Shown here: piece by piece, positions 6,401-15,893 of the stretch
Position numbering within the stretch: position 1 is the stretch's first letter
Layout: the number at the start of each line of letters is the position of its first letter
Notes under the pieces: model-generated
What the model was told of the DNA's origin: nothing
Databases searched by the model: none
What the model saw: the letters and a program-made list of their open reading frames with translations, nothing else
Position numbers and translations under genes: made by a program
NCBI GenBank assembly: GCA_947594095.1
Contig: CANQEA010000002.1
Span: 1-54,979 of the forward strand
Length of the DNA: 54,979 nt
DNA from: an uncultured Clostridia bacterium
GTDB lineage: Bacteria; Bacillota_A; Clostridia; TANB77; CAG-508
Direction of reading: 5' to 3'

Positions 6401-7570
6401 TTATGTAATATATATTTTTTTATGCGTTTTTAATTTTTTTAAATATTTTAATTTAAGTTTTCTATAAACTTTTTTACTCTTTCGTATTATAAAATCTGCA
6501 AATTTATCTTGAACTTTTCCTAATGTTTTTTGTCTTATCCATTCTATTAAAGATGCTACTATAAATACAGATGCAATTGCAATTACTGCATTTAATATTA
6601 AATATGGTGAATTCTGGTATTCTCCTCCTTTAAATATTTTTTCCCAAATAATATCTCTCATAAATATATTTTCATGTATTATATATATTCCTAGTACTGT
6701 ACTTGATATTGTATTAATAATTTTATTTTTTCCTATATTTATGTTTTTAAATAACAAGAATAAAAACATTGCATTTGCTAATGCAAAAAATGAAGTCATA
6801 CCCGAAAAGAATAATTCTCTACCTCTGAATAAACTTATCTTTTGTGCTAATACATCTAACACTATAACAGATAGAATTATTATTATATAGCTTGAAATTG
6901 CACCTATATAATCTATCTTTAAAGAATATGTGTGTGCTTTATAGTATTTATTTATATATGCACCTATTAGGTACAACGTTACAAACCATACTAAGTTAGA
7001 CCCAGCAATTTTTGCAGCTAAAAAAGTTTTAGTTAGACTTTCTATTGTAACTAGTATTAGAATTATCATTGTAAATTCCTTCTTATTCATGCTATTTATA
7101 AGTTTGTTTATGTATGGCGATATTATATATAATACAATATAACTTGTTATAAACCAATAATGAGAATATATTACTGGTAATATTGATTTAATTATCTGTT
7201 GTAAGCTCACTTCGTTATTAAGACAGCAATTAATTATCAAGAATATAAATGTATATGTAAAAACTTGTAATACGAGATTAATAATCTTTTTAGCCTTAAA
7301 TTTACCATTTACCATAAAATATCCTGTAATTAGGATAAATACATTTACTCCTATTTTACCTCCAATTGTGATTATTTGAACTATTATTCTGTTAATAGTA
7401 ATATCAGTAGAAAAATTGAATCCACTATATAATGCATAATGATGCATTATAATTAATATCATGCAAATAATTCTAAGTAATTCAAAATTTGATTCTCTTG
7501 TCTTATTTTCTTTAAAGTGAGTATTACCGTGTGTGTGTGTGTGTACAGCCGCAACGGTTTGTGTGTTCAT
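6401..7570 (-). CDS. Acyltransferase 3 family membrane protein (surface O-acetylation)
   Basis: A 389-residue protein with about ten transmembrane helices and the acyltransferase 3 opening block RESNFELLRIICMILIIMHHYALYSG, containing the conserved His pair. Family members move acetyl groups from the cytosol to glycans outside. ATG 7570 is supported by AGGAGGAAC five bases upstream. The first 18 residues include HTHTHGNTH, encoded by a (GT)8 microsatellite placed between the start codon and the first helix. Loss or gain of one GT unit would shift the frame and silence the enzyme, so it looks like a contingency gene. The C-terminus is strongly basic (RKSKKVYRKLKLKYLKKLKTHKK). Confidence 0.88.
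   Translation of the reverse strand: MNTQTVAAVHTHTHGNTHFKENKTRESNFELLRIICMILIIMHHYALYSGFNFSTDITINRIIVQIITIGGKIGVNVFILITGYFMVNGKFKAKKIINLVLQVFTYTFIFLIINCCLNNEVSLQQIIKSILPVIYSHYWFITSYIVLYIISPYINKLINSMNKKEFTMIILILVTIESLTKTFLAAKIAGSNLVWFVTLYLIGAYINKYYKAHTYSLKIDYIGAISSYIIIILSVIVLDVLAQKISLFRGRELFFSGMTSFFALANAMFLFLLFKNINIGKNKIINTISSTVLGIYIIHENIFMRDIIWEKIFKGGEYQNSPYLILNAVIAIASVFIVASLIEWIRQKTLGKVQDKFADFIIRKSKKVYRKLKLKYLKKLKTHKKIYIT
7529..7544. repeat. (GT)8 dinucleotide tract inside a coding region
   Basis: Eight GT units, read as HTHTH codons on the minus strand at codons about 10-15 of the acyltransferase gene. The position just after the start suits slipped-strand on/off switching. Confidence 0.9.
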
Positions 7571-7963
7571 ATTTGTTCCTCCTTTATTATTTTGTAAGTG
7601 TAAATTAATTTTATATTATTTTTAACTATCTTACTATATTCTTATGGTTTATTTTACATTTTTAAAAAAATTATTTTCTTTACTTTTTTATATGATTTAG
7701 TATAATAAAAAACAAAAATTCATAAATTAGTATTGTATCATATATAACATTATACATTATTCGTTATCTCTAATTCAAGAGTTTTGTAAAATTTATTTAA
7801 GTAAAACTTAAAGACAGCATTATGGCATTATAATTATTTATAAATTTTTCATTTTAAAGTATTGCTTATTTAAGTATAGTGTGCTATATTTAATTTAACC
7901 TTTTGATTAATTATAATTTAAACGCATACTTGCATAATACCAATAAAGGATGGGAAAGTTACA
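7571..7963. other. Intergenic region between divergent genes
   Basis: This 393-base AT-rich stretch separates the acyltransferase (minus) and the DUF2334-like gene (plus). Apart from the two ribosome-binding sites and the plus-strand promoter listed separately, I see no gene, repeat or strong hairpin. Confidence 0.7.
7862..7890 (+). promoter_or_regulatory. Promoter of the DUF2334-like gene
   Basis: TTGCTT (7862-7867), 17 bases, then TATATT (7885-7890). An AAGGATGGGAAAG region precedes ATG 7964. Confidence 0.55.
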
Positions 7964-8701
7964 ATGCTAAAATTTATAATACGATTAGATGATGCTTGTC
8001 CAAATATGAATGAAGATAAATGGATAAGAATAGAACAATTACTCGATAAATATAATATAAAACCTATTGTAGGAATAATACCTGATAGTAAAGATGAAAG
8101 CTTTATTCTAAATGGATATATAAGTGATTTTTGGAAAAAATATGCTATTAGATGGCAAAATAAAGGTTGGATAATTGCTCAACATGGTTTAAATCATAAG
8201 TTAAGTGATACGGTCAGAACAGAATTTAATGGAAGAAGTTACGATGAACAAAGAAAAATATTAGAAGATGGATACTCAATATTAAAAAGTAATGGCATCA
8301 CACCTAAATGTTTCTTTGCACCAGCACATAGATTTGATGATATCACTGTCCAAGCATGTGCAGACCTTAAATATTTTGATTTTATTTCTGATGGATATGC
8401 ATATTTTCCTTATACCTATAAAAATATGTTATTTTTTCCATCAGTGTTTGATACGCCTCATGTTATATCAAGAAAAGGAGTTTTTACCTTTGTATTCCAT
8501 CCAAATAATATAAATGATTCTAGTTTTGAATATCTAGAAAATTTTATAGTATCTCATAAAGAAAACTTTAATGTTGATATTGATTATATTATTGAACAAT
8601 TTAAATATAGAAAAAGAAATATAAAAGATAAAATATTAGAGCGTACCATTAAGACTTTAAGGTATATAAGAAATAAGTTAAAATCACAGAAAAAGAGATA
8701 A
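7964..8701 (+). CDS. DUF2334-like polysaccharide deacetylase-fold protein
   Basis: A 245-residue cytosolic protein with a NodB/DUF2334-type fold. It opens with FIIRLDDACP (Asp pair at the metal site), then PIVGIIPDSKD, IIAQHGLNHK (His), CFFAPAHRFDD and VFTFVFHPNN (His). These are the usual metal and catalytic positions of carbohydrate deacetylase-like proteins. No signal peptide is seen, so it may act on a lipid-linked or nucleotide sugar inside the cell. The basic tail (RNKLKSQKKR) is encoded by the rising arm of the terminator. It is one of two plus-strand genes interrupting the polysaccharide cluster. The exact substrate is unknown. Confidence 0.75.
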   Translation: MLKFIIRLDDACPNMNEDKWIRIEQLLDKYNIKPIVGIIPDSKDESFILNGYISDFWKKYAIRWQNKGWIIAQHGLNHKLSDTVRTEFNGRSYDEQRKILEDGYSILKSNGITPKCFFAPAHRFDDITVQACADLKYFDFISDGYAYFPYTYKNMLFFPSVFDTPHVISRKGVFTFVFHPNNINDSSFEYLENFIVSHKENFNVDIDYIIEQFKYRKRNIKDKILERTIKTLRYIRNKLKSQKKR

Positions 8702-8728
8702 ATTTATTTATAACATTTATCTCTTTTT
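8691..8728. terminator. Bidirectional terminator between convergent genes
   Basis: AAAAGAGATAAAT (8691-8703) pairs with ATTTATCTCTTTT (8715-8727). T runs lie on both strands. It overlaps the stop of the plus-strand gene and ends both flanking genes. Confidence 0.85.
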
Positions 8729-8741
8729 ACATTTCTTAATA

Positions 8742-9770
8742 CTATTTTAGAATTCTTGCAATAATCCTTTTTAAACTAAGAAGTTTTGCCCAAACTATTA
8801 ACATAGATGTATTTTTGTTTTTTATACCTTTTACATATATTTTAGATAGTATATTTGTAGCATGTAAGTCCGCTTCTTTTACATCAGAATTTTCTAAAAC
8901 AAATGCTAATTCTTCTTGTTTTTCTTTTTTGGATTTATTACTTTTTATAATCATAAATATAATTACATTTAATTTATCCATATATATTCTATTTACAACA
9001 TATTTGATATACTCTAGATTACAGCCTTCATCTTGCATTGCTTTGCTTATTTTTTTTAGTTCATTCATATATTTTTCAAATAATTTATCGTGAAATTTCA
9101 TAGTTGCACTATTATATGATAATCTGTATAAGTATAAATCATCATTTACAATATGTATTGAATTAACTTTTGTAATATATAACCAATTAAAAAACATATC
9201 TTCATCATATGACATATTTTCATTAAATTTTATATTATTATTTATTAATATTTCTTTTTTATAAAGCTTATTACATACTGAAATTCCAATTCCTAAATCA
9301 TAAAGATATTCAAATGCTTTTTCTTTTTTTATTTGTTTTATATTATCTTTTACTATATATTCAGACCTTATGTTTAGATTTCTTTTCTTCCCTTTTTTAT
9401 TAATAAGATTATAACTACTAATAACTAGGTCAGCATTATTATCAGTTGCTACTTTCAACATCTTTTCTATTGTATAAAGTTCAATCTTGTCATCTGAATC
9501 TAAAAATTTTATGTACTTACCTTTTGCTATGCTAATTCCTAAATTTCTAGTTTTACTAACTCCAAAATTTTTTTGTTTTATTAATACAATTCTACTATCT
9601 TTTTCTGCATACTCTTGTAGTATTTTTAAACTATTATCTGTTGATCCATCGTCAATGCATATAATTTCTATGTTTTTATATGTTTGATTAATAACTGAAT
9701 CTAAACATTCTCTTAAATATTTATCTGAATTATACACTGGAATTATCATAGTAACATCTGCTATATCCAT
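8742..9770 (-). CDS. Family 2 glycosyltransferase
   Basis: A 342-residue GT-A enzyme. The N-terminus has TMIIPVYNSDKYLRECLDSVINQTY, the nucleotide-sugar binding block EIICIDDGSTDNS and the metal-binding LDSDD. A later NENMSYDEDMFFNWLY block (ED motif) is typical of GT2 enzymes in surface-glycan clusters. It transfers a sugar to a lipid-linked glycan on the cytosolic face. It is the last gene of the cluster before the terminator. A GAGGAG site lies upstream of ATG 9770. Donor and acceptor cannot be told from sequence. Confidence 0.9.
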   Translation of the reverse strand: MDIADVTMIIPVYNSDKYLRECLDSVINQTYKNIEIICIDDGSTDNSLKILQEYAEKDSRIVLIKQKNFGVSKTRNLGISIAKGKYIKFLDSDDKIELYTIEKMLKVATDNNADLVISSYNLINKKGKKRNLNIRSEYIVKDNIKQIKKEKAFEYLYDLGIGISVCNKLYKKEILINNNIKFNENMSYDEDMFFNWLYITKVNSIHIVNDDLYLYRLSYNSATMKFHDKLFEKYMNELKKISKAMQDEGCNLEYIKYVVNRIYMDKLNVIIFMIIKSNKSKKEKQEELAFVLENSDVKEADLHATNILSKIYVKGIKNKNTSMLIVWAKLLSLKRIIARILK

Positions 9771-9793
9771 TTATGTATTTCACTCCTCGAATT

Positions 9794-11332
9794 TTAATTT
9801 AACTTAACCTTAATATTTTTTATTTTGTATAACATAGTTTTTATTAAATCAATATAATATTTAAATTCTCCTGTTTTTCTTAATATTATAAAATAAATAA
9901 AATTAGGTATAATTATACATATTAGAATTTTTACCACCAAATTAATAATAGTAACTTCTTTTATCATGCTACAAATAAAAAATGTAATTGTTCCAACAAT
10001 TATAGTAATAATAGTAAAAAATCCATATTTCATAAAAAATTTTCTGAATTTTTGATTTAATCCATATTTATATAATACATAAGCCTCCATCCAAAAGCAT
10101 ACTGTAACCGTGCTAATCATTGTTCCTAAAAACACTCCTACAACTCCTACTGCCTTTACTAAAATAATGGATGCTATAATATTTACTATTGACTCCAAAA
10201 TTGGTTTATATCTATCTTGCCAATATAATCCTAAAGCATCTTTAAATGTTAATATAGTTTGTCTCATTCCCATTAAATAAAAATTAATAACTATTACTAA
10301 AACTATATAAAATGAAAATATATATTCATCGCCCAACCATAATTTTATAAAATCATTAAATAATACAATTAAGCATATTGATGCAAATGAATAAATCCAA
10401 AAGTCTAAAAAGAAAATTCTTTTAAATACCTCATATAATCTTTCTTTGCTTTCTGTAGCAGCTAAGTTTCCAACACTTGCAACAATAGAGTTAAATATTT
10501 GCAATACAACAGCATTTACAGCATTAATTATCAAACAATAATTTGAATATATCCCTACTTCTGTTAAACCTACATATCTTGATATTATTAAATTATCTGT
10601 AGCATTAACGACAGTCCCACCTATCTTGTGCAAAGTCATAGAGGAAATATTTTTAGTTATTTCTTTTTTAGCAATACTGTCTAATTTATCTATATTTTTT
10701 TCTTTTAAATATGGATACATTTTATCTGCTTTTCTAGATACAATAATATTTTCTAACAATGTCATCATTATTTGGACTATTAAAAATACTATATAATTAT
10801 GAGTAAGCAATAATATTATAATTTGTACTACATTTAAAATAAAATAAAACAAATACCTATATATTGTAGCAATATATTTTTTTTGATCTGATATAATCAA
10901 TGATCTTTTATATGAATAAAAATATGAAATTGCCGAATTTAATACAAATAAAAAGTATATATAATTAATTTCTGAAATATTTGGCATATTGTTAATCAAA
11001 TTTGGTAAAAACGGTATTAAAATTGCACCTATAATAATTATAATAATTCCTATTATTCTGTACGCTATTTTATATACGTTCATCAAAGTTTTTATCTTTT
11101 CGGTGTCTTTATCTGCTAGTGGTTTGTATAAACTATAGGTCATAGCAGTTCCCACTCCTAGGTCTGCTAAAGTTAACATTGACAATATATTAGAAAATAG
11201 TCCACTAAGTCCTAAATATTCTGAAGTTAAGACTCTAACAAACACTAACCTAGATACTAAGCTTATTAAAATTCCTGCAACCTGTCCTCCAAAAGCAAAC
11301 ATTAGATTTTTTATTGAACTTTCTGTACGCAT
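9794..11332 (-). CDS. Polysaccharide flippase, Wzx-like
   Basis: A 512-residue polytopic protein with about 14 hydrophobic segments. The N-terminal part reads SSIKNLMFAFGGQVAGILISLVSRLVFVRVLTSEYLGLSGLFSNILSMLTLADLGVGTAM, characteristic of the polysaccharide-transporter (MOP) exporters. It moves lipid-linked repeat units across the membrane. It sits 6 bases upstream of the next cluster gene on the same strand and near the Wzy-like polymerase, together forming a Wzx/Wzy export route. Length is normal. Confidence 0.92.
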   Translation of the reverse strand: MRTESSIKNLMFAFGGQVAGILISLVSRLVFVRVLTSEYLGLSGLFSNILSMLTLADLGVGTAMTYSLYKPLADKDTEKIKTLMNVYKIAYRIIGIIIIIIGAILIPFLPNLINNMPNISEINYIYFLFVLNSAISYFYSYKRSLIISDQKKYIATIYRYLFYFILNVVQIIILLLTHNYIVFLIVQIMMTLLENIIVSRKADKMYPYLKEKNIDKLDSIAKKEITKNISSMTLHKIGGTVVNATDNLIISRYVGLTEVGIYSNYCLIINAVNAVVLQIFNSIVASVGNLAATESKERLYEVFKRIFFLDFWIYSFASICLIVLFNDFIKLWLGDEYIFSFYIVLVIVINFYLMGMRQTILTFKDALGLYWQDRYKPILESIVNIIASIILVKAVGVVGVFLGTMISTVTVCFWMEAYVLYKYGLNQKFRKFFMKYGFFTIITIIVGTITFFICSMIKEVTIINLVVKILICIIIPNFIYFIILRKTGEFKYYIDLIKTMLYKIKNIKVKLN

Positions 11333-11338
11333 AAAATG

Positions 11339-12457
11339 TCATTCTCCTTCATTTTTATTTCCTTTTTCCATTCTACTTAAATAAAATTCTTGTACATCTG
11401 ATGCTATATTTTTTATATTATAATTAGCTGAATTTATAAATTTTTCATTAATATTTCTATCTTTAACTCTTTCTAAAACATTTATTACTTGATTACTCCA
11501 ATATTTGTTGCTCTTTCTTAAATTAATTTTTTTTATTAAGTTAAGTCCTATATCTGCTTCTTCTGGTACTATATCAGATGTAATACAATTTAATCCTGAA
11601 AATTGTGCTTCTACTAGCACAATTCCCAACCCTTCATGTAGTGTTGGAAATAAAAATAAATCACTAGCCATAAGTAATTCATTTACATCATTTCTATTTC
11701 CAAGAAAAATAAACTTATTTTCTAATCCATTTTTTTCAACTTCACATTTAATCTTGTCTTCTAATGGTCCAGTTCCAACAAAAACAAACTTTAAATCGGA
11801 TTTTTTTTCTGCTAATTTCTTTGCAATCTTAACAAATCTAGTATGATTTTTTTGTCTTGCAAATCTTCCAACACTAATTATAATCTTTTCATTATCTTTT
11901 ATTTTTATCTTTTTTCTTACATTCTTTCTTACATTTTCATTATAAATAAATTTTTTAATATCAATTGCATTAAATATTATTTTTGTATATTTATATTTAG
12001 TTGGATATAACCATTTTGCTGCTTCCTTAGAGCATGCGAGGAAATCTGTAGCATATTTTTCTATTTCTAAATTTCTATGTAATCTAAACAATTTTAATAT
12101 TTTAGGTAAATCTTGCCTTGAATTATGTGAATGAATTATTCTACATTTCACACCACTTTTCTTTGCTGCTTTTAAAGCTAACAACATATTTTCATGAGTA
12201 TGAACATGTACAACTTCATAGTTGTTATTACAAAAAAAATCAATTAATTTTTTATAATAATCTTTTGATGCACAATTTTTATCAACGTAAAAGATTTTTC
12301 CACCTAAATTTTTTATTTCATCATCCAATTCTCCCTGTTCATTTAGCAAAAAATCAAATTGTATTTTTTCTCTGTCTATATTGTTATATAAATTCAATAT
12401 TACTTTTTCTGTTCCTGCATTATTCATTTTCGGAAAAACATGTAATACTCTTATCAA
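11339..12457 (-). CDS. Family 4 glycosyltransferase (GT-B)
   Basis: A 372-residue cytosolic GT-B enzyme. The acceptor domain starts VLHVFPKMNNAGTEKVILNLY. The C-terminal donor-binding domain shows IISVGRFARQKNH, FVFVGTGPLEDKI, FLGNRNDVNELL and SDLFLFPTLHEGLGIVLVEAQ, with the EX7E-type pair. It resembles the second GT4 at 14,520-15,635 in sequence and length, so the two are probably paralogues adding related sugars. It lies between the flippase and a GT2 in one transcript. Confidence 0.92.
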   Translation of the reverse strand: MIRVLHVFPKMNNAGTEKVILNLYNNIDREKIQFDFLLNEQGELDDEIKNLGGKIFYVDKNCASKDYYKKLIDFFCNNNYEVVHVHTHENMLLALKAAKKSGVKCRIIHSHNSRQDLPKILKLFRLHRNLEIEKYATDFLACSKEAAKWLYPTKYKYTKIIFNAIDIKKFIYNENVRKNVRKKIKIKDNEKIIISVGRFARQKNHTRFVKIAKKLAEKKSDLKFVFVGTGPLEDKIKCEVEKNGLENKFIFLGNRNDVNELLMASDLFLFPTLHEGLGIVLVEAQFSGLNCITSDIVPEEADIGLNLIKKINLRKSNKYWSNQVINVLERVKDRNINEKFINSANYNIKNIASDVQEFYLSRMEKGNKNEGE

Positions 12458-12483
12458 TTAAATATTTCCTCCTATATTTTATC

Positions 12484-13353
12484 TTATATGTTTTTATATT
12501 TTTTAAAATATACATAATATGCAAAAGGTATCGATATTAACATAAGGAATTTATGCGAAGACTTTTTTATATATCCTTTTTGATTAGCTAGTAAATTACC
12601 AAGTATAATCATAGCAGATGATTTGATTTTTCGTTTTATGCTTTTGGCTAATTTTAATTTTTGATTTGCTAAAAGTATATATCCCTTCGGATTTTCCTTT
12701 ATTAATTTTGCTATATTTGCCGTATATCCATTAGGTAAATATTCACATATATAAATGTTATCATATATTATAGCTAATTTTCCTTCTTCATCTATTTGGT
12801 CATATAAATATCCCTCTGATATGAATTTTTCTCCTTCTATTTTAGGAAATTTATATTTTTTTATTATTTCTTTTCTATATACTAAAATTGTGTCACCTTT
12901 ATATTTGTACTTTGAAGATAAATCCTGCAGTGTAGAATATTTTATACCTTGGGGCATGCTCGTTCCAACAAAAATTCCAGATTCAAATACTCTTGCTCCT
13001 ACCATACCTACACAGTCTTTTTCACTTTTTACTTCATTCCATTTTTTTTGAATGACATCAATTGCATCTTCTGTCAAATAATCATCTGAATCTACACAAA
13101 CAAACAATTCACCTTTTGCTTCTTCCACTCCTTTGTTATGAGCTATAGGCTTTCCTTGATTTTCTTGTTTGAAATATTTTATTTTTATCTTGTTTTCTAT
13201 TATCCATGTATTAACTAATCCTTTTGTATCATCAGTTGAACCATCATCCACTATTATCCATTCAAAATCTTTATTAGTTTGTCCTAATAGACTACTGTAT
13301 AGTCTATTCAACGTATTTTTTCTATTATAAGTAGGCGTAAATACTGTTATCAT
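12484..13353 (-). CDS. Family 2 glycosyltransferase
   Basis: A 289-residue GT-A enzyme. Motifs are MITVFTPTYNRKNTLNRLYSSL, EWIIVDDGSTDDT, FVCVDSDDYLTEDA (DxD-type) and later ISEGYLYDQIDEEGK. This group adds hexoses or hexosamines to lipid-linked intermediates. The C-terminus carries a basic, hydrophobic segment (SSHKFLMLISIPFAYYVYFKKYKN) that may bind the membrane. It lies between a GT4 and the Wzy-like gene. Start ATG 13353 matches the family opening. Confidence 0.9.
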   Translation of the reverse strand: MITVFTPTYNRKNTLNRLYSSLLGQTNKDFEWIIVDDGSTDDTKGLVNTWIIENKIKIKYFKQENQGKPIAHNKGVEEAKGELFVCVDSDDYLTEDAIDVIQKKWNEVKSEKDCVGMVGARVFESGIFVGTSMPQGIKYSTLQDLSSKYKYKGDTILVYRKEIIKKYKFPKIEGEKFISEGYLYDQIDEEGKLAIIYDNIYICEYLPNGYTANIAKLIKENPKGYILLANQKLKLAKSIKRKIKSSAMIILGNLLANQKGYIKKSSHKFLMLISIPFAYYVYFKKYKNI

Positions 13354-13368
13354 CTTAAATACTCCCTT

Positions 13369-14523
13369 TTAATAATTCTTATTATAATCAAATATTGATA
13401 TATCTCTTGTAAGATATGATTTATAATTTAAAAAATGTCCTCCATCAAAATTATTCATAAATCTAAAACAACCATAAATTGAAATTATTATTGCAGTAGT
13501 ATAAATAAGTATTGCATATTTTTTTGTTTTTATTTTAGCTATATAATATAAAAGTACTGGATAAGTAAATAAAAAATAATCTTTCATTCTTGTTACAATT
13601 GCAATTGACCTAAAAACAGTAAAAATTGGAATTAGTACAACAAATGTATTTATTATACTATTTATATATTTTCCATCCTTTTTATTTTTTAGTTCTAATA
13701 ACTTATTATAATTTAAATAGACTAGTAATGCTATTAAATAATACTCTAAAGTATGTAAAATATTTATATCGAAAAATCCTGAGAAATATTCGTCCATATT
13801 ACTCATAGCTCTTGCATTGTTTTGAAATATCATAGTTAAGATCGGCTGAGGATTTAATATTAGTATTGATGTTATATTTAATATAAAAAATACAAGTCCT
13901 ATTATATATATAATAGCAAATTTTTGTTTACTTAATTTAATCCTATTTATAAAATATATTGGAAATAATATAAATGCTGAATTATGAAACGCAAATGCCA
14001 GCATACATCCAATAAAATACTTTATTGGTTTTCTTTCTTCTATGTACCTAAATATTAAAAAGAATATTGCTATTGAAATAGATTGTCTCATACTTATAAA
14101 CGTATTATAAAAGAATAATTTATATAAAAATATTATTATAAAAAAATTAAAATTTTTTATATATCTTTTTAACCCAATATACATACAACTATAAAATATA
14201 ATTGAATGAATTAAGGTAAACCCATAAAAACTAAATCCCATAGTTTTTACTATAGAATTAAAAACTACATATCCTACTTCTTCTGTTATTCCAGTAAATG
14301 AACTATCTAAAATGTTTCCCTCATATATTAACGGGGTCATATTATAAACGGCACGATATACTCCATAGTCCGTTCCACCTAATTCAAATCGTGTTCCAGA
14401 TATTATACAAAGTAACAATAAAGTACTTATTTCAAATATTCTTTTTCCTTTACCATCTTTTAATTTTTCATTTAAAATAAAAGCTATTATGCAAATTGTA
14501 AATAATATAATATAAAATGTCAT
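13369..14523 (-). CDS. EpsG/Wzy-like polysaccharide polymerase
   Basis: A 384-residue polytopic protein with about ten transmembrane helices. Hallmarks of the EpsG family are visible: LLLCIISGTRFELGGTDYGVYRAVYN, EVGYVVFNSIVKTMGFSFYGFTLIHS, and SMRQSISIAIFFLIFRYIEERKPIKYFIGCMLAFAFHNSAFILFP. It would join repeat units outside the membrane. The stop overlaps the start of the next cluster gene by four bases (ATGA-type overlap at 14520-14523), showing translational coupling. Confidence 0.88.
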   Translation of the reverse strand: MTFYIILFTICIIAFILNEKLKDGKGKRIFEISTLLLLCIISGTRFELGGTDYGVYRAVYNMTPLIYEGNILDSSFTGITEEVGYVVFNSIVKTMGFSFYGFTLIHSIIFYSCMYIGLKRYIKNFNFFIIIFLYKLFFYNTFISMRQSISIAIFFLIFRYIEERKPIKYFIGCMLAFAFHNSAFILFPIYFINRIKLSKQKFAIIYIIGLVFFILNITSILILNPQPILTMIFQNNARAMSNMDEYFSGFFDINILHTLEYYLIALLVYLNYNKLLELKNKKDGKYINSIINTFVVLIPIFTVFRSIAIVTRMKDYFLFTYPVLLYYIAKIKTKKYAILIYTTAIIISIYGCFRFMNNFDGGHFLNYKSYLTRDISIFDYNKNY

Positions 14524-15635
14524 TGTTCTATTTCTCCTATTTTCTTCTCTTGTTCTATATAAAATTGTTGCATATATTTTGCTAATTTTCTTATATCATA
14601 ATTTTTATTTGATATTTCTTTTGAAGTATCTATTCTTTCATATATTCTATTTTTATATATTTTTTTTGCCCAATTTTTTGCATTTTCATCTAGTCCATAA
14701 AATTCAAGTAAATCAGTTACTTTTGCCTCTTCAGGTATTACTTCTTTACTTGCAATACATTTCAATCCAGCCGCTTGCGCTTCTATTAAAACTATACCTA
14801 GCCCTTCGGCCTTTGAAGGAAATACAAAAAAATCCATTGCCTGCATTAGTTCATATATATCTTTTCTATCTTCAAGTATTATAACTTTATTATCAATATT
14901 ATATTTTTTAATTTTTTTTATTATTTTGCTTTTTAATTTACCTTTACCTATTAAAAGTAATTTAGCATTTTTTTCTAATTTTATAAATTCTTTAAATATT
15001 TCAATTAAAAATAGATGGTTTTTTACTGGATGAAATCTGGCAACATTTCCAATAACAAAACAGTCATTATGTATATTTAAATTTTTTCTTATTTTTTCTC
15101 GTACTTCTTTATTATATATATATATATTAGTATCAATAGCATTATTTATAATATCAAAATTTGAATTTTTTCCAAATAGAAATTCTCCCGCTTGTTTTGA
15201 ACAGGCAAATTTATAATTTGCATTACTTTTTATTTTCTTTCCCAAATAAATTTTATATAGTTTAATTAAATAATTGTTTCCGTGTCTATTACTATGTATA
15301 TGTGCTATTCTTATAGGTACATTAGCCTTTTTAGCCCTTTCTGTAATTAAACCAGAAATGTGATTTAGATGAGAATGAATAATCTTATATTCTTTATGTT
15401 CCCTAAAAAAATCATCTAAATTTTTGGTATATTTTATTTGTCCCACTTTTTGTAAAGCAGGTATATAATATATTTTTCCTCCTAAAGTTTTTATTTCATT
15501 ATCAAAAATTCCATTTCTATTTACTAAAAAATCAAATTGAATTAGATTTTTATCTATATTTCTATATAAATTCATTAAAAAATTTTCTACTCCACCTTGA
15601 CTCATTTCTCCAAGGCAATGCAAAACTCTAATCAT
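14520..15635 (-). CDS. Family 4 glycosyltransferase (GT-B)
   Basis: A 371-residue GT-B enzyme similar to the one at 11,339-12,457. It has VLHCLGEMSQGGVENFLMNLYRNID at the start, then VIGNVARFHPVKNH, LLLIGKGKLKSK, IILEDRKDIYELM and MDFFVFPSKAEGLGIVLIEAQAAGLKC. It is the first gene of the left-hand minus-strand block and is divergent from the ATP-grasp gene, so its promoter must lie in 15,636-15,780. Confidence 0.92.
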   Translation of the reverse strand: MIRVLHCLGEMSQGGVENFLMNLYRNIDKNLIQFDFLVNRNGIFDNEIKTLGGKIYYIPALQKVGQIKYTKNLDDFFREHKEYKIIHSHLNHISGLITERAKKANVPIRIAHIHSNRHGNNYLIKLYKIYLGKKIKSNANYKFACSKQAGEFLFGKNSNFDIINNAIDTNIYIYNKEVREKIRKNLNIHNDCFVIGNVARFHPVKNHLFLIEIFKEFIKLEKNAKLLLIGKGKLKSKIIKKIKKYNIDNKVIILEDRKDIYELMQAMDFFVFPSKAEGLGIVLIEAQAAGLKCIASKEVIPEEAKVTDLLEFYGLDENAKNWAKKIYKNRIYERIDTSKEISNKNYDIRKLAKYMQQFYIEQEKKIGEIEQ

Positions 15636-15784
15636 CTATTTTTCCTTCTTTTTATTTTTACTTAAATTCTTATAATAATGTCTTTTATTCATTATACTAT
15701 TTTCTCTTATAAAATTCAATATTATAATAGATTTTTCTTTAATTTATAATACTAAATTTATTTAAAATATTAATATGTAAACTA

Positions 15785-15813
15785 TTGAAATAAGAATATA
15801 ATTATGATATTAT
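15785..15813 (+). promoter_or_regulatory. Promoter of the ATP-grasp gene
   Basis: TTGAAA (15785-15790), 17 bases, TATTAT (15808-15813). An AAAGGAG site precedes ATG 15894 by seven bases. The rest of 15,636-15,893 is AT-rich and shows no gene. Confidence 0.6.
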
Positions 15814-15893
15814 TATAATACTTTATATTACCAATAAATTAAAATAAAATTAATGTTATATGTTTATAAGAAATTTAGTAAAGGAGAAACAAA

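Noticed and set aside
12118..12540. Plus-strand reading frames inside the polysaccharide genes
   Set aside because: They are rich in L, F, Y and H from reversed AT-rich codons, lack ribosome-binding sites and overlap well-supported minus-strand enzymes.
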